A stretch of DNA of 64,000 nt, taken from Mucilaginibacter kameinonensis. GTDB lineage: Bacteria; Bacteroidota; Bacteroidia; Sphingobacteriales; Sphingobacteriaceae. The notes under the pieces are model-generated. The model searched no databases, was not told the origin of the DNA, and worked only from the letters and a program-made list of their open reading frames with translations. Within the stretch, counting starts at the first letter, position 1. Each line of letters starts with the position of its first letter. Position numbers and translations under genes: made by a program. Positions 35,061-44,420 of this stretch are shown one piece after another. Location of the stretch: positions 434,001 to 498,000 of the forward strand of contig NZ_RCWZ01000003.1 in NCBI RefSeq assembly GCF_003675385.1, in the 5' to 3' direction.

Positions 35061-35200
35061 TAGTTCATAGTTGATAGTTCATGGATCATAGCCATTAACA
35101 AATGGTTGATAGTTCATAGATTATAGCCATATAAGGCAAAAAACTATGATCCATGAACTATGATCTATGAACCATGATCTATCAACCATGAACCATGAAC
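35061..35200. repeat. Intergenic palindrome C (AGTTCATAG-type arms)
   Basis: Fills nearly the whole gap between the convergent chaN-like and mscL genes. The left part (from 35061) has TAGTTCATAG and TAGTTCATGG words, repeated again near 35108. The right part (35144-35200) consists of inverted copies such as CTATGATCCATGAACTAT (35144-35161), which matches the complement of 35074-35091 exactly. Several alternative hairpins could form. The architecture is like palindromes A, B and D, but with unrelated words. Confidence 0.7.
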
Positions 35201-35209
35201 TCAATTGCA

Positions 35210-35614
35210 TCAGGCTTTTTTAGCCAGCAAATCGCGGATCTCTGTAAGTAAAACTTCCTCCTTAGTTGGTTCAGGAGGTGCTGCAGGGGCGGCTTCTTCT
35301 TCTTTTTTCAGAGAATTGATACCTTTTACAATTAAAAAGATACAGAATGCCACAATGATAAAATCAATTATGTTATTGATAAATAAACCATAATTGATAG
35401 CCGTTTCCGGAGTTTTATCAACCGCGGGCTTAAGCACATACTTAAGGTCTTTAAAGTCGATACCACCGGTTAACATCCCTATTGGTGGCATAATGATATC
35501 ATTCACTAACGATGTAACAATTTTACCGAAGGCAGCGCCAATGATAACACCCACTGCGAGATCAACCACGTTGCCCCGCATTGCAAATTCTTTAAACTCT
35601 TTTACAATTGCCAT
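35210..35614 (-). CDS. mscL: Large-conductance mechanosensitive channel MscL
   Basis: A 134-aa inner-membrane channel that opens under hypo-osmotic stress. Family features: MAIVKEFKEFAMRGNVVDLAVGVIIGAAFGKIV, beginning with the amphipathic N-terminal helix and the first helix (shown as MAIVKEFKEF and AVGVIIGAAFG), a periplasmic loop, a second helix near 79-98 and a C-terminal bundle with an alanine/proline-rich linker. Pore-lining glycines are conserved. It is monocistronic and converges with the ChaN-like gene. Confidence 0.96.
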   Translation of the reverse strand: MAIVKEFKEFAMRGNVVDLAVGVIIGAAFGKIVTSLVNDIIMPPIGMLTGGIDFKDLKYVLKPAVDKTPETAINYGLFINNIIDFIIVAFCIFLIVKGINSLKKEEEAAPAAPPEPTKEEVLLTEIRDLLAKKA

Positions 35615-35790
35615 AAATTAAAGTTTGGTTACTTAAAGTTAATAATATTACACAAACAATCTATTTATAGTGTTTTTTTGTTGATGACAAAACAATTGGT
35701 GTATTTAAAACATTTAACAACTTTACGGCAGATACACCAAGTAATTTTTAGTTAATATTAATTTGATGTATTTTTGGCTACATCTTAAAT

Positions 35791-37266
35791 ATGCTTAAAC
35801 AGAACCTTCAACAAAAACTTTTACAAAAACTTTCACCGCAGCAAATACAATTTATAAAATTGCTGCAGGTGCCTACCGTTTCGCTTGATACCCGGATAAA
35901 AGAAGAGCTTGAGGAAAATCCGGCGCTTGAAGATCTGAGCCTTACCAACCTAAACGAACCCGAAGAACAATATCCTGACCGCGATCCCGACGATGATAAT
36001 TTCAACAGCGACGAGGAAAAAGGCGAGATGGATGAATTTAATATTGACGACTACCTGCAGGAAGATAACCTAAACGATTACGGCTCACGCTATGATCAAA
36101 ACGGCGACGACGAGGATGAGCGAAAAGAAATTCCGATTGCTGTACAAAGTTCATTTTTTGAAAGCCTGCAAGCCCAGTTAGATCTGCTGCCTTTAAGTGA
36201 TAAAGATTTCATGATCGGCAAGCAGATCATAGGCAGCCTGGATGACGATGGTTACCTGCGCCGCCCTATCATGTCGCTTACTGATGACCTTGCCTTTTCA
36301 CAAAATGTATTGGCCGAAGACGAGGAAGTTGAAGACATGCTAAAAGTGATCCAAGGCTTTGACCCTGCCGGTGTAGGCGCCCGCAGTTTGCAGGAGTGCC
36401 TGCTGATCCAGCTTCGTAAAAAGGACGTTAACGATCCTATCATCAAAAAAGCGATACAGGTTGTTGAGCACTACCTGGATGAGTTTACCCGTAAACATTA
36501 CGATAAGCTTGAAAAATCGCTGAACATGAACTCGATTGAGTTGCGTGGTGTTGTTAATGAAATTTTAAAACTTAACCCGAAGCCCGGCGACTCGAACGAG
36601 ATCAATACCAAGCAAATGCAGGTGATCCCTGATTTTCATATCACCAACAATGATGGTACGCTCATACTTACACTTAACTCCAAGAACGCTCCCGAACTTA
36701 GGGTAAGCCGCTCATACCAGGAAATGTTCCAGCACTATGACAAGGCTTCGCAAAAAGATAAAAAGCTGAAAGAAGCGGTTCAGTTTGTAAAGCAAAAACT
36801 TGATTCGGCCAAATGGTTTATTGATGCTATTAAACAGCGCCAGCAAACGCTGCTTAAAACCATGAATGCCATTATGCAATACCAGTACGAGTTTTTCCTG
36901 ACCGGTGATGATAAAAACCTAAAGCCAATGATCCTGAAAGATATCGCCGACCGTATTGGTATGGATATCTCGACAGTATCGCGCGTAGCTAACTCCAAAT
37001 ATGTGCAAACAGAATTTGGCACCTTCCTGCTAAAATCATTCTTCTCTGAGGCTATCCAAACCGAAAGTGGCGAAGAAGTATCTAACAAAGAGGTTAAAAA
37101 GATACTGGAAGAGCACATTGGAAAAGAAGATAAACGCCATCCGCTGGCCGATGAAAAACTGACCGAAATTCTTAAAGATGCCGGCTACAACATAGCCCGC
37201 CGTACCGTAGCCAAATACCGCGAGCAAATGAATATCCCGGTAGCGAGGTTGAGGAAGGAATTATAG
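35791..37266 (+). CDS. rpoN: RNA polymerase sigma-54 factor
   Basis: Alternative sigma factor for -24/-12 promoters, dependent on AAA+ activators. 491 aa. Region I is glutamine/leucine rich (LQQKLLQKLSPQQIQFIKLL, near 5-24). It is followed by an acidic region II (about 40-115), the core-binding domain and the DNA-binding part with an HTH. The RpoN box ARRTVAKYRE is at 469-478. All regions are present. It appears monocistronic and shares a bidirectional terminator with the convergent cysteine desulfurase gene. Confidence 0.97.
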   Translation: MLKQNLQQKLLQKLSPQQIQFIKLLQVPTVSLDTRIKEELEENPALEDLSLTNLNEPEEQYPDRDPDDDNFNSDEEKGEMDEFNIDDYLQEDNLNDYGSRYDQNGDDEDERKEIPIAVQSSFFESLQAQLDLLPLSDKDFMIGKQIIGSLDDDGYLRRPIMSLTDDLAFSQNVLAEDEEVEDMLKVIQGFDPAGVGARSLQECLLIQLRKKDVNDPIIKKAIQVVEHYLDEFTRKHYDKLEKSLNMNSIELRGVVNEILKLNPKPGDSNEINTKQMQVIPDFHITNNDGTLILTLNSKNAPELRVSRSYQEMFQHYDKASQKDKKLKEAVQFVKQKLDSAKWFIDAIKQRQQTLLKTMNAIMQYQYEFFLTGDDKNLKPMILKDIADRIGMDISTVSRVANSKYVQTEFGTFLLKSFFSEAIQTESGEEVSNKEVKKILEEHIGKEDKRHPLADEKLTEILKDAGYNIARRTVAKYREQMNIPVARLRKEL

Positions 37267-37267
37267 T

Positions 37268-37299
37268 TTAGAGATTAGAGGTCGGAGGTTAGAGATTAG
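37268..37299. repeat. Solo repeat arm after rpoN
   Basis: Two exact copies of TTAGAGATTAG (37268-37278 and 37289-37299) with a related word between. It resembles one arm of the intergenic palindromes of this window, without an inverted partner. Confidence 0.5.
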
Positions 37300-37325
37300 T
37301 TAACCTTTGTCACCTTCATAAAAAG

Positions 37326-37360
37326 AAAAAGCCTTAAGAAATCAACTCTTAAGGCTTTTT
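37326..37360. terminator. Bidirectional terminator between rpoN and cysteine desulfurase
   Basis: Hairpin AAAAAGCCTTAAGA/TCTTAAGGCTTTTT (37326-37339 and 37347-37360), a 14-bp perfect stem with A and T flanks, suited to end both convergent transcripts. Confidence 0.8.
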
Positions 37361-37380
37361 TAACAAAATTGCTTTTAAGC

Positions 37381-38517
37381 TTATACGTTAACAGCGCAAA
37401 GCTCGCGAACTTTGGCTACTACAAAATCAACCTCTTCTTTAGTGTTATATTTTGAGAATGAGAAACGTACCGATGGCCTTGATGAGCTGGCACCGATAGC
37501 GGTTAACACATGCGAACCGATATCGCTACCTGAACTGCATGCACTTCCGCCCGAAGCAGAAATACCGGCGATATCAAGGTTAAATAACAACATATCGCTC
37601 ATTTCCATTTCGGGGAATGAAACGTTCAATACTGTATATAAACTTTTTTCAGCATCAGTTTCCCCATTAAAGCTTACACCCGGAACATGGGCAATCAATT
37701 GTTCCATCATATACGATTTTAAACCCTGGATATGATTTTGGTGCTGCTCCATTTCGCTGTAAGCCAATTCAAGCGATTTAGCTAAACCAACTATGCCGTA
37801 AATATTTTCGGTACCGCCGCGCATGTTGCGTTCCTGCGCTCCGCCATAAATAAATGGTTTTATCTTTATTTTATGGTTGATGTGCAGGAAACCCACACCT
37901 TTAGGACCATGTAATTTGTGAGCTGCGCACACCAGGAAATGAGCTTTAAGCTTGCTCAGGTCATGCTGATAATGTCCCATGGTTTGCACGGTATCGCAAT
38001 GGTAGATGGCATTATATGTTTCGCACAAATCGCCAATGCGTTCCATATCAGATAATGTACCTATTTCATTGTTGGCATGCATTAATGAAACAAAACTGCG
38101 TTCATTTTCTTTCAATAATGTTTCCAGGTGATCATAATCAATAACACCCTTGCTGTCGATGTTTACCAGGCTCAATTTAATAACACCCGACTTTTCCATG
38201 GCTTCCAGCGTATGGAGCACTGCGTGATGCTCGGTTGGGCTGGTGATGGCGTGGGTAATTTTGTGATCAATGATACCGCACCTGATGGCTGTATTATCAG
38301 CCTCGGTACCGCTTGATGTAAAAAAGATTTCGGCTGGCGAAGTATGCAGTAAACCGGCAATCGTTTTACGCGAACGCTCAATCAAAGTACGGGCTTCCCT
38401 GCCGTGGGCATGTATTGATGAGGGATTACCAAACTGGCTCTCCATCACCTTGTACATCTCCTTCATTACGTCAGGATCAAGCGGTGTAGTGGCGGCATTA
38501 TCAAAATAAACGCGCAT
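37381..38517 (-). CDS. Cysteine desulfurase (NifS/IscS type)
   Basis: A 378-aa PLP enzyme that takes sulfur from cysteine for Fe-S clusters and thiolated tRNAs. The PLP lysine is K201 in CAAHKLHGPKG and the persulfide cysteine is C327 in GGSACSSGSD, in the long loop typical of the IscS/NifS group. PLP phosphate and His contacts (TEHHAV near 95-100) are intact. No iscU or other Fe-S genes are adjacent, so IscS versus NifS or a dedicated tRNA role cannot be decided. Confidence 0.93.
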   Translation of the reverse strand: MRVYFDNAATTPLDPDVMKEMYKVMESQFGNPSSIHAHGREARTLIERSRKTIAGLLHTSPAEIFFTSSGTEADNTAIRCGIIDHKITHAITSPTEHHAVLHTLEAMEKSGVIKLSLVNIDSKGVIDYDHLETLLKENERSFVSLMHANNEIGTLSDMERIGDLCETYNAIYHCDTVQTMGHYQHDLSKLKAHFLVCAAHKLHGPKGVGFLHINHKIKIKPFIYGGAQERNMRGGTENIYGIVGLAKSLELAYSEMEQHQNHIQGLKSYMMEQLIAHVPGVSFNGETDAEKSLYTVLNVSFPEMEMSDMLLFNLDIAGISASGGSACSSGSDIGSHVLTAIGASSSRPSVRFSFSKYNTKEEVDFVVAKVRELCAVNV

Positions 38518-38640
38518 TCTTTTAAAATTTATAAATTAATGGATCAGTAACTTTAAAACACATGCCCGATATTATTATATAGCCAAGCAACCAACGGAAA
38601 ATACCGCCGGTTGCCTGTTATTTTTTAATACCAGTAAAAA

Positions 38641-40032
38641 TTAACCTTTCAGTTGTAAGATCTCCTTAATATCAGCGATGATCTTATTGGCCAAACCGTT
38701 CGCCACGGTTTCAGAATTGCCTTCGGAGTATATCCTGATAATGGGCTCGGTGTTTGACCTCCGCAAATGTACCCATTCTTTATCAAATTCTATTTTCAAG
38801 CCGTCTATTGTTGAATGAGGCTGCTTGATATATTTTTCTTCCACCCTGCTCAAAAGGGCATCTATGTCCATTTCGGGCGTTAAAGTGATCTTATTTTTTG
38901 AAATAAAATAACCCGGGTATGACGCACGCAGGCTTGAAACTGACTTGCCATACTTAGCCAGGTGAGTTAAAAACAAGGCTATACCAACTAAAGCATCACG
39001 ACCGTAGTGCAATTCGGGATAAATAACCCCGCCATTACCCTCGCCACCAATAACCGCGTTAACCGCTTTCATCTGGTTCACCACATTTACCTCTCCTACT
39101 GCCGCGGCATGGTATTCGCCACCTGCTTTTTCAGTAACATCGCGCAAGGCACGGGTTGATGAAAGATTGGAAACGGTGTTACCAACATTGTTTTTCAAAA
39201 CATAGTCAGCCACGGCAACCAGTGTATATTCTTCGCCAAACATATTACCATCTTCGCAAACAAAACAAAGGCGGTCAACATCCGGATCGACAGCTATACC
39301 TAAATCCGCCCTCTTGCTTACCACTTCTTTTGATAAAGCTATCAGATTTTCGGGAAGCGGCTCTGGGTTGTGCGGGAAATTGCCGTCAGGCTCACAGTAT
39401 AATTCGTGAACAGTTGCAACGCCTAAAGCTTTCAGCAAGGCAGGCACAAAGATGCCACCCGTAGAGTTTACGCAATCTATTACTACTTTAAAGTCGGCTT
39501 TTTTGATAGCCTCAACATCAACCAATGGCAAAGCCAGTACCTGGTCAACGTGTTTTTGCAGCCAGGTATCATCATGGGTAACTTTACCCAGATCATTTAC
39601 ATCGGCATATATAAAATCGCTATACTCTGCAATGGTCAATACTTCCTTACCATCGGCATCACTAATAAACTCGCCATCGGCATTAAGCAGCTTAAGCGCG
39701 TTCCATTGTTTAGGATTATGGCTTGCAGTAAGAATGATACCACCGGCTGCTTTTTCGCCGGTAACGGCAACCTCAACAGTAGGCGTAGTTGATAAACCAA
39801 GATCAATAACGTCAATGCCTAAGCCTTGCAGCGTACCAACAACCAGGTTATTCACCATTTCACCCGATAAACGGGCGTCACGGCCTACCACAATCTTTTT
39901 AATTCCTGATTTTTTTACAGCCCATGAACCATAGGCCGAAGTAAATTTTACAATATCAAGCGGTGTTAAACCGTCGCCAACAGCGCCACCTATAGTGCCG
40001 CGTATACCTGAAATAGATTTAATTAAAGTCAA
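38641..40032 (-). CDS. glmM: Phosphoglucosamine mutase
   Basis: Interconverts glucosamine-6-phosphate and glucosamine-1-phosphate for peptidoglycan and LPS precursors. 463 aa of the alpha-D-phosphohexomutase family. The phosphoserine is S104 in TASHNPKQW, the metal loop is DPDVDRL (near 254), the sugar loop is GGEGNGG and the phosphate-binding loop RRSNTEPIIR is near the C terminus. The close Bacteroidota relatives are annotated as phosphoglucosamine mutase, but phosphomannomutase activity cannot be excluded. Confidence 0.85.
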   Translation of the reverse strand: MTLIKSISGIRGTIGGAVGDGLTPLDIVKFTSAYGSWAVKKSGIKKIVVGRDARLSGEMVNNLVVGTLQGLGIDVIDLGLSTTPTVEVAVTGEKAAGGIILTASHNPKQWNALKLLNADGEFISDADGKEVLTIAEYSDFIYADVNDLGKVTHDDTWLQKHVDQVLALPLVDVEAIKKADFKVVIDCVNSTGGIFVPALLKALGVATVHELYCEPDGNFPHNPEPLPENLIALSKEVVSKRADLGIAVDPDVDRLCFVCEDGNMFGEEYTLVAVADYVLKNNVGNTVSNLSSTRALRDVTEKAGGEYHAAAVGEVNVVNQMKAVNAVIGGEGNGGVIYPELHYGRDALVGIALFLTHLAKYGKSVSSLRASYPGYFISKNKITLTPEMDIDALLSRVEEKYIKQPHSTIDGLKIEFDKEWVHLRRSNTEPIIRIYSEGNSETVANGLANKIIADIKEILQLKG

Positions 40033-40243
40033 AATGCGATGTTTTTGGTGTGGTAAAAGTAAAAAATATAAGATACAAATGATATTGTTTTAAGTAATTG
40101 CGCAAACGCTTGCACACTAATTTACTGTTTATTAATACGGCATAGCGTTGGTTCAATTGTCATTCCTGCGCATTATTTTATGCTTAACGGGATAATACAA
40201 GACCTAAGTATTAAAAGTCTGAAGGTTTTTTTAACTGATTTGA

Positions 40244-40251
40244 TAACTTTG
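40244..40251 (+). promoter_or_regulatory. -7 box upstream of the PAP2 phosphatase gene
   Basis: TAACTTTG fits TAnnTTTG and lies 34 bases before the ATG. The rest of the 40033-40285 gap shows no gene. Confidence 0.45.
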
Positions 40252-40285
40252 AAAATTAAGTAAACAAGCATCTATAGTAAAAACA

Positions 40286-40849
40286 ATGCCCGACTATCTT
40301 TTAAATCTCGACCGGCATTTATTTTATTTCATTAACCACGACCTGTCCAATTCGTTTTTCGATTGGATCATGCCATTGTTGCGCAATCCGAAATTCTGGA
40401 TCCCGCTGTATATTTTCATTATCGCTTTTTGTTTATGGCGATACAGAAAAATCGGCGTTATCATTATCGTATTACTGGCCGCATCAGCAGGTATAGCTGA
40501 TTTTACCAGCGGAGTGCTTATAAAACATACTGTACAACGCCTTCGACCCTGCCGCGACCCTATTGTATCGGTTACCGATGTTAGCCGCGTGCCTTGTGGT
40601 ACAGGCTACAGCTTTCCCTCAACACATGCCACCGACCATTTCGCCATGGCCATATTTTTATGTTTTGTATTAGGCCGTAAATGGAAATGGGTCTGGCTTT
40701 GGGCCATTTTATGGGCAGGGAGCATCTGCTTTGCCCAAGTATACGTGGGTGTGCACTTCCCAATAGATGTGCTGTGCGGTGCCCTTTACGGCGCCCTTGT
40801 TGGATGGCTGCTTTCATTATTGTTTAAAAAATTACAACCTGCCTTTTAA
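40286..40849 (+). CDS. PAP2-family membrane phosphatase
   Basis: A 187-aa inner-membrane phosphatase with about six helices. The three-part catalytic signature is K-x6-R-P (KHTVQRLRPC, near 77-86), PS-T-H in FPSTHATDHF (near 109-118) and a late V-G-V-H-F-P-I-D (near 155-162). It acts on lipid phosphates; undecaprenyl pyrophosphate or phosphatidylglycerol phosphate are usual substrates. Its stop abuts the ZIP gene (1-base overlap), so both are probably translated from one message. Confidence 0.9.
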   Translation: MPDYLLNLDRHLFYFINHDLSNSFFDWIMPLLRNPKFWIPLYIFIIAFCLWRYRKIGVIIIVLLAASAGIADFTSGVLIKHTVQRLRPCRDPIVSVTDVSRVPCGTGYSFPSTHATDHFAMAIFLCFVLGRKWKWVWLWAILWAGSICFAQVYVGVHFPIDVLCGALYGALVGWLLSLLFKKLQPAF

Positions 40850-41565
40850 TGGGATACTGGAAAATTCTGCTGCTATTTTTTGCTGCCTTTTTTGGCGGTA
40901 CTTCTGTATTTTTATTTAAAGGTGATAACCACAAAACGCTGAAACTGGTGTTATCATTCAGCGGGGCTTATTTGCTTGGGATTACCGTATTACACCTGAT
41001 CCCCGACGCCTACCATGGCAATGATAACTATGTAGGGGTATTTATCCTGGTAGGTTTCCTGTTCCAGATTGTGCTTGAGCAATTTTCGGATGGGATAGAG
41101 CACGGCCACATGCATAAACATCCGCATGATCTGGCTGTTTTTCCAATAGGTATTATGATCAGCCTTTGCCTGCATGCATTTTTAGAAGGAATGCCGCTTG
41201 CGCAAGGCAACCAGGACCAATTGGTTTATGGTATTGCCTTACATCATATCCCGGCCGCGTTTGCCTTAGCTACCGTGCTGCTTACCAACAAACAAGGTAA
41301 AAACAAAACGATATTTTTTGTGGCAGTATTTGCGGTTATGGCACCAGCCGGATATTTTTTCAGCGATGCCTTAAGCACCGGGAACATCGGCAACCTGCAA
41401 CATTATTTTAACCGGATCATGGGTGTGGTTATCGGGATCTTCCTGCATATTTCAACTACAATACTTTTTGAATCAAGTGCCGATCATCGTTTTAATATGC
41501 GCAAGATGATAGCCGTATTGGCCGGCGTGGCTATAGCCTTGCTGGGATTTTTGAAAGAGTTGTAA
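40849..41565 (+). CDS. ZIP-family metal transporter
   Basis: A 238-aa polytopic membrane protein of the ZIP family, which imports Zn2+ or other divalent metals. The metal-binding helices include LHLIPDAYHG (near 46) and the H-x-x-L-E/H-x-x-P-A pairs (CLHAFLEGMPLA near 107 and ALHHIPAAFALA near 132). A histidine-rich loop, EHGHMHKHPHD (near 83-93), is typical of ZIP proteins. It overlaps the preceding PAP2 gene by one base. The exact metal is unknown. Confidence 0.88.
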   Translation: MGYWKILLLFFAAFFGGTSVFLFKGDNHKTLKLVLSFSGAYLLGITVLHLIPDAYHGNDNYVGVFILVGFLFQIVLEQFSDGIEHGHMHKHPHDLAVFPIGIMISLCLHAFLEGMPLAQGNQDQLVYGIALHHIPAAFALATVLLTNKQGKNKTIFFVAVFAVMAPAGYFFSDALSTGNIGNLQHYFNRIMGVVIGIFLHISTTILFESSADHRFNMRKMIAVLAGVAIALLGFLKEL

Positions 41566-41635
41566 CAGGCTCCCGGATGCCCCTCAAAGCGAAGTTTATT
41601 ATCAAACTAAGTGCTTAAATATTAATATTTTTCCA

Positions 41636-41742
41636 ATCCCTCTTGAGAGGGGCGCGGTGGGACACGAGTGATTGCAGGGGTGTGTTTCATCAGCATTCAT
41701 TACAAGTGGTTAAACACACCCCTCCACCCCTCTCAAGAGGGG
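41636..41742. repeat. Intergenic palindrome (CCCTCTTGAGAGGG type)
   Basis: Outer self-palindromic words CCCTCTTGAGAGGGG and CCCCTCTCAAGAGGGG flank an inner 11-bp stem, GGGGTGTGTTT (41677-41687) and AAACACACCCC (41712-41722). The type recurs in Bacteroidota intergenic regions in my experience; copy number here was not measured. Confidence 0.65.
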
Positions 41743-41806
41743 AATCGCACTTTCCCACACTTTTGGTTACACTTTTGTTTTTCTTTAACAACTTATAAAA
41801 TAAAAA

Positions 41807-41836
41807 GGTGCGTCTGTATCTCACCTCAGACGCACC
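41807..41836. terminator. Hairpin GGTGCGTCTG/CAGACGCACC
   Basis: A perfect 10-bp stem (41807-41816 and 41827-41836) in the gap between the convergent ZIP and GH3 genes; it may end the ZIP transcript or form part of the repeat-rich gap. No gene is visible in 41566-41970. Confidence 0.45.
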
Positions 41837-41910
41837 GGTTACCAAAATATCATGGTAATCATCAACTAAACCCGGATTCATGTTTGGAATGCTCCGGGAT
41901 ATCTTTGATC

Positions 41911-41943
41911 AGAATTTTCAGTTATTTATATTCTGAAAATTCT
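41911..41943 (-). terminator. Hairpin downstream of the GH3 gene
   Basis: An AGAATTTTCAG/CTGAAAATTCT stem of 11 bp (41911-41921 and 41933-41943), about 28 bases past the GH3 stop. It is AT-rich and only moderately terminator-like. Confidence 0.45.
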
Positions 41944-41970
41944 AAAATCCTGTAAATTCTGATTCTGACA

Positions 41971-44232
41971 TTATTTCACATAAAAACTCCTTCTCAGCCT
42001 GATATCCTCAGATGAGCTGCCAACCATCACTTTAAATTCGCCTGGTTCAACAACCTGTTTCATCTGGCGGTTCCAAAGCATCAGTTCCTTGTTGTCTATT
42101 TTAAATTGAACAGTACCACTTTCACCTGGTTTAAGGCTGATCCTTTTAAAACTTTTGAGTGATTTTACCGGGGTAGTTACACTGGCTATAACATCGCGTA
42201 GATAAAGCTGCACTACTTCTTCACCTTCAACCTTACCGGTATTTTTAACAGTAACGCTAACGTTTGCGGAACCATTAAGCGGGATTTGTGACTGGGCGAT
42301 TTTCAAGTTTGAATACTCAAATGAGGTATAGCTTAAGCCATGCCCGAATGGAAACAGCGCCGAAGTATCCTGATCAACATACACGTGCCTTGAGGTTGGC
42401 TTATGATCGTAATAAAAAGGCACTTGCCCTACCGATCTTGGGAAAGTCATTGGTAATTTGCCTGACGGATTTACTTTACCCAATAACACATCGGCTATGG
42501 CCAACCCACCGGTTTCACCCAGAAACCATGATTCCACTATAGCAGGGATCTTCTTGGCAACCCAGTTAATGCACAACGGCCTGCCATTAAACAACACAAC
42601 CACAGTTGGCTTCCCTGTTTTATAAATCTCTTCTATAAGATGGCTTTGTTGTTTGTTAAGATCGAGGTTAGCCCGGTCTTTCCCCTCACCTACTTCATTG
42701 ATATCCTCGCCTAAAACAACTACTGCTACATCCGATTGCTTAACCGTATTGATTGCTTTCTGAAGATATTCATTTTGCTTTGCGGCAGAGGTATCAGCTG
42801 TATAGCCCGTTTCAAATTTAATATCCAGGTTATTATCGGCCTTTTGCTTCAAAGCATCTAATATGGCTACACCTTTGCCCATCTTATTGGCGTAACCGCC
42901 CAGGTATGTGCTTTCGGCCAGCGGCCCGACAACCGCCACCGAATGCACATTAGGCCCAAGCGGCAATATATTATTATCATTCTTAAGCAGACTGATCCCT
43001 TCCTGTGCAAGTTTAAGGGCGACGGCGCGGCTTTCTTCTGTATGGTTTACTTTTTTGAGCAGATCGGTGTCGATATAAGGATGATCAAACAAACCCAGCA
43101 TAAACTTTACCCGCAGCACATTTGATACAGCGCGGTTCAGATCTGCCATGGATAGTTTTTTGCTTGCCAGTGCCTTATTCATGGCCTCATGAAAAGGCAC
43201 ATGCGGAAAATCATAAAACTGCATATCCATACCGGCGGTAAAAGTTTGTCCCAAGGCATCGGCCGCGTCGGTTGCTATTTGATGATTGTTTAGCGACATC
43301 TTAATGGCACCAAGATCTGACAGCACAAAACCCTTAAAACCCCATTCGCCACGCAGCACATCTTTCAACAACCATTTGTTATCTACACATGGGATACCGT
43401 CTATTTCACTATAAGCTGCCATCATACCCATCGCGCCGCCTTCTCTTACAGCCTTTTCAAATACATATAAAAAAGATGAGCGGGCTTCACGTTCGCCCAT
43501 ATTAACCGGAGCTGTATTGCTGCCAGCTTCCGGAATGCCGTGTACAGCAAAATGCTTTGGCTCAGATAACACCGCATTATGATCACTCAATTTATTGCCT
43601 TGCAAACCTTTCACCATAGCTACGCCGTTGGCTGCCGATAAAAATGGATCTTCGCCATAGGTTTCTTCAACACGGCCCCAACGTGGATCGCGCGGAAGAC
43701 AAAGTACCGGGCCTAACACCATCGCCACACCATGGGCACGCATTTCTGTTGCTATGATACGGCCGGCCTTATGCACATTGGTAGTATCCCAGGCACCGGC
43801 CAGTGCCAGCGGACTTGGAAAGGTAGTACTGCCCAAACCTTCGTAGCCGTGCAGCCCTTCTTCAATAAAAAGTACAGGAATACCAAGACGTGTTTTCTCC
43901 ACAGCATATCGTTGGATCTGATTGCTTACGTCGGCAGTTAAAGGATACAGGTCATGAACCGAACCGATGCCTTCTGTGCCAATATTGATGCGGGCACTAT
44001 CCGACATGGAAACCGCGTCATGTCCTTGCATGTTTGCAACCTCGTGGCCCCAGTACATATCCAGCTGACGGATCTTTTCGGCAGTTGTCATCCGGCCAAG
44101 TAAATCGGCCACACGCTTTTCAACCGGTAGCGACGCGTCTTTATACGGAAGCTTGGCAGTAGGTTTAGGGGTATTAAATGAACAAAAAATCGTTACTAAA
44201 AGAACCGATATATAGGCGTTCTTTTGCTTCAT
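41971..44232 (-). CDS. bglX: Glycoside hydrolase family 3, beta-glucosidase type
   Basis: A 753-aa secreted GH3 enzyme. A signal peptide is at about 1-20, followed by the N-terminal TIM-barrel with the KHFA... segment (SEPKHFAVHG) and the nucleophile Asp in GFVLSDLGA (near 302). The alpha/beta sandwich domain follows and the C-terminal fibronectin-III-like domain ends the protein. It removes non-reducing beta-linked glucose or similar sugars in the periplasm. It is the last gene of the minus-strand glycan cluster. The BglX name is by similarity in domain order; substrate is not proven. Confidence 0.9.
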   Translation of the reverse strand: MKQKNAYISVLLVTIFCSFNTPKPTAKLPYKDASLPVEKRVADLLGRMTTAEKIRQLDMYWGHEVANMQGHDAVSMSDSARINIGTEGIGSVHDLYPLTADVSNQIQRYAVEKTRLGIPVLFIEEGLHGYEGLGSTTFPSPLALAGAWDTTNVHKAGRIIATEMRAHGVAMVLGPVLCLPRDPRWGRVEETYGEDPFLSAANGVAMVKGLQGNKLSDHNAVLSEPKHFAVHGIPEAGSNTAPVNMGEREARSSFLYVFEKAVREGGAMGMMAAYSEIDGIPCVDNKWLLKDVLRGEWGFKGFVLSDLGAIKMSLNNHQIATDAADALGQTFTAGMDMQFYDFPHVPFHEAMNKALASKKLSMADLNRAVSNVLRVKFMLGLFDHPYIDTDLLKKVNHTEESRAVALKLAQEGISLLKNDNNILPLGPNVHSVAVVGPLAESTYLGGYANKMGKGVAILDALKQKADNNLDIKFETGYTADTSAAKQNEYLQKAINTVKQSDVAVVVLGEDINEVGEGKDRANLDLNKQQSHLIEEIYKTGKPTVVVLFNGRPLCINWVAKKIPAIVESWFLGETGGLAIADVLLGKVNPSGKLPMTFPRSVGQVPFYYDHKPTSRHVYVDQDTSALFPFGHGLSYTSFEYSNLKIAQSQIPLNGSANVSVTVKNTGKVEGEEVVQLYLRDVIASVTTPVKSLKSFKRISLKPGESGTVQFKIDNKELMLWNRQMKQVVEPGEFKVMVGSSSEDIRLRRSFYVK

Positions 44233-44420
44233 AAATAATTTATAATTGGTTGGGTTATTACTTGCCGCACAATCGATTGTTTATTTGAACAAACAAATCC
44301 AGTCCGGCTTATCGAAGGCTAAAACTATACCTGGAAACTAATAAGTGATTAATAAAACATTAACGGCAGGGCTTATCCGCCATTAATGTCAATTAAATTT
44401 GATGAAAGAGCTTTATAACG

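Noticed and set aside
35061..35200. Possible CRISPR-like array from repeated AGTTCATAG words
   Set aside because: Repeats are short, irregular and inverted, with no constant spacers or cas genes; it is a palindromic repeat.
39452..39934. 160-codon plus-strand ORF
   Set aside because: Antisense shadow of glmM.
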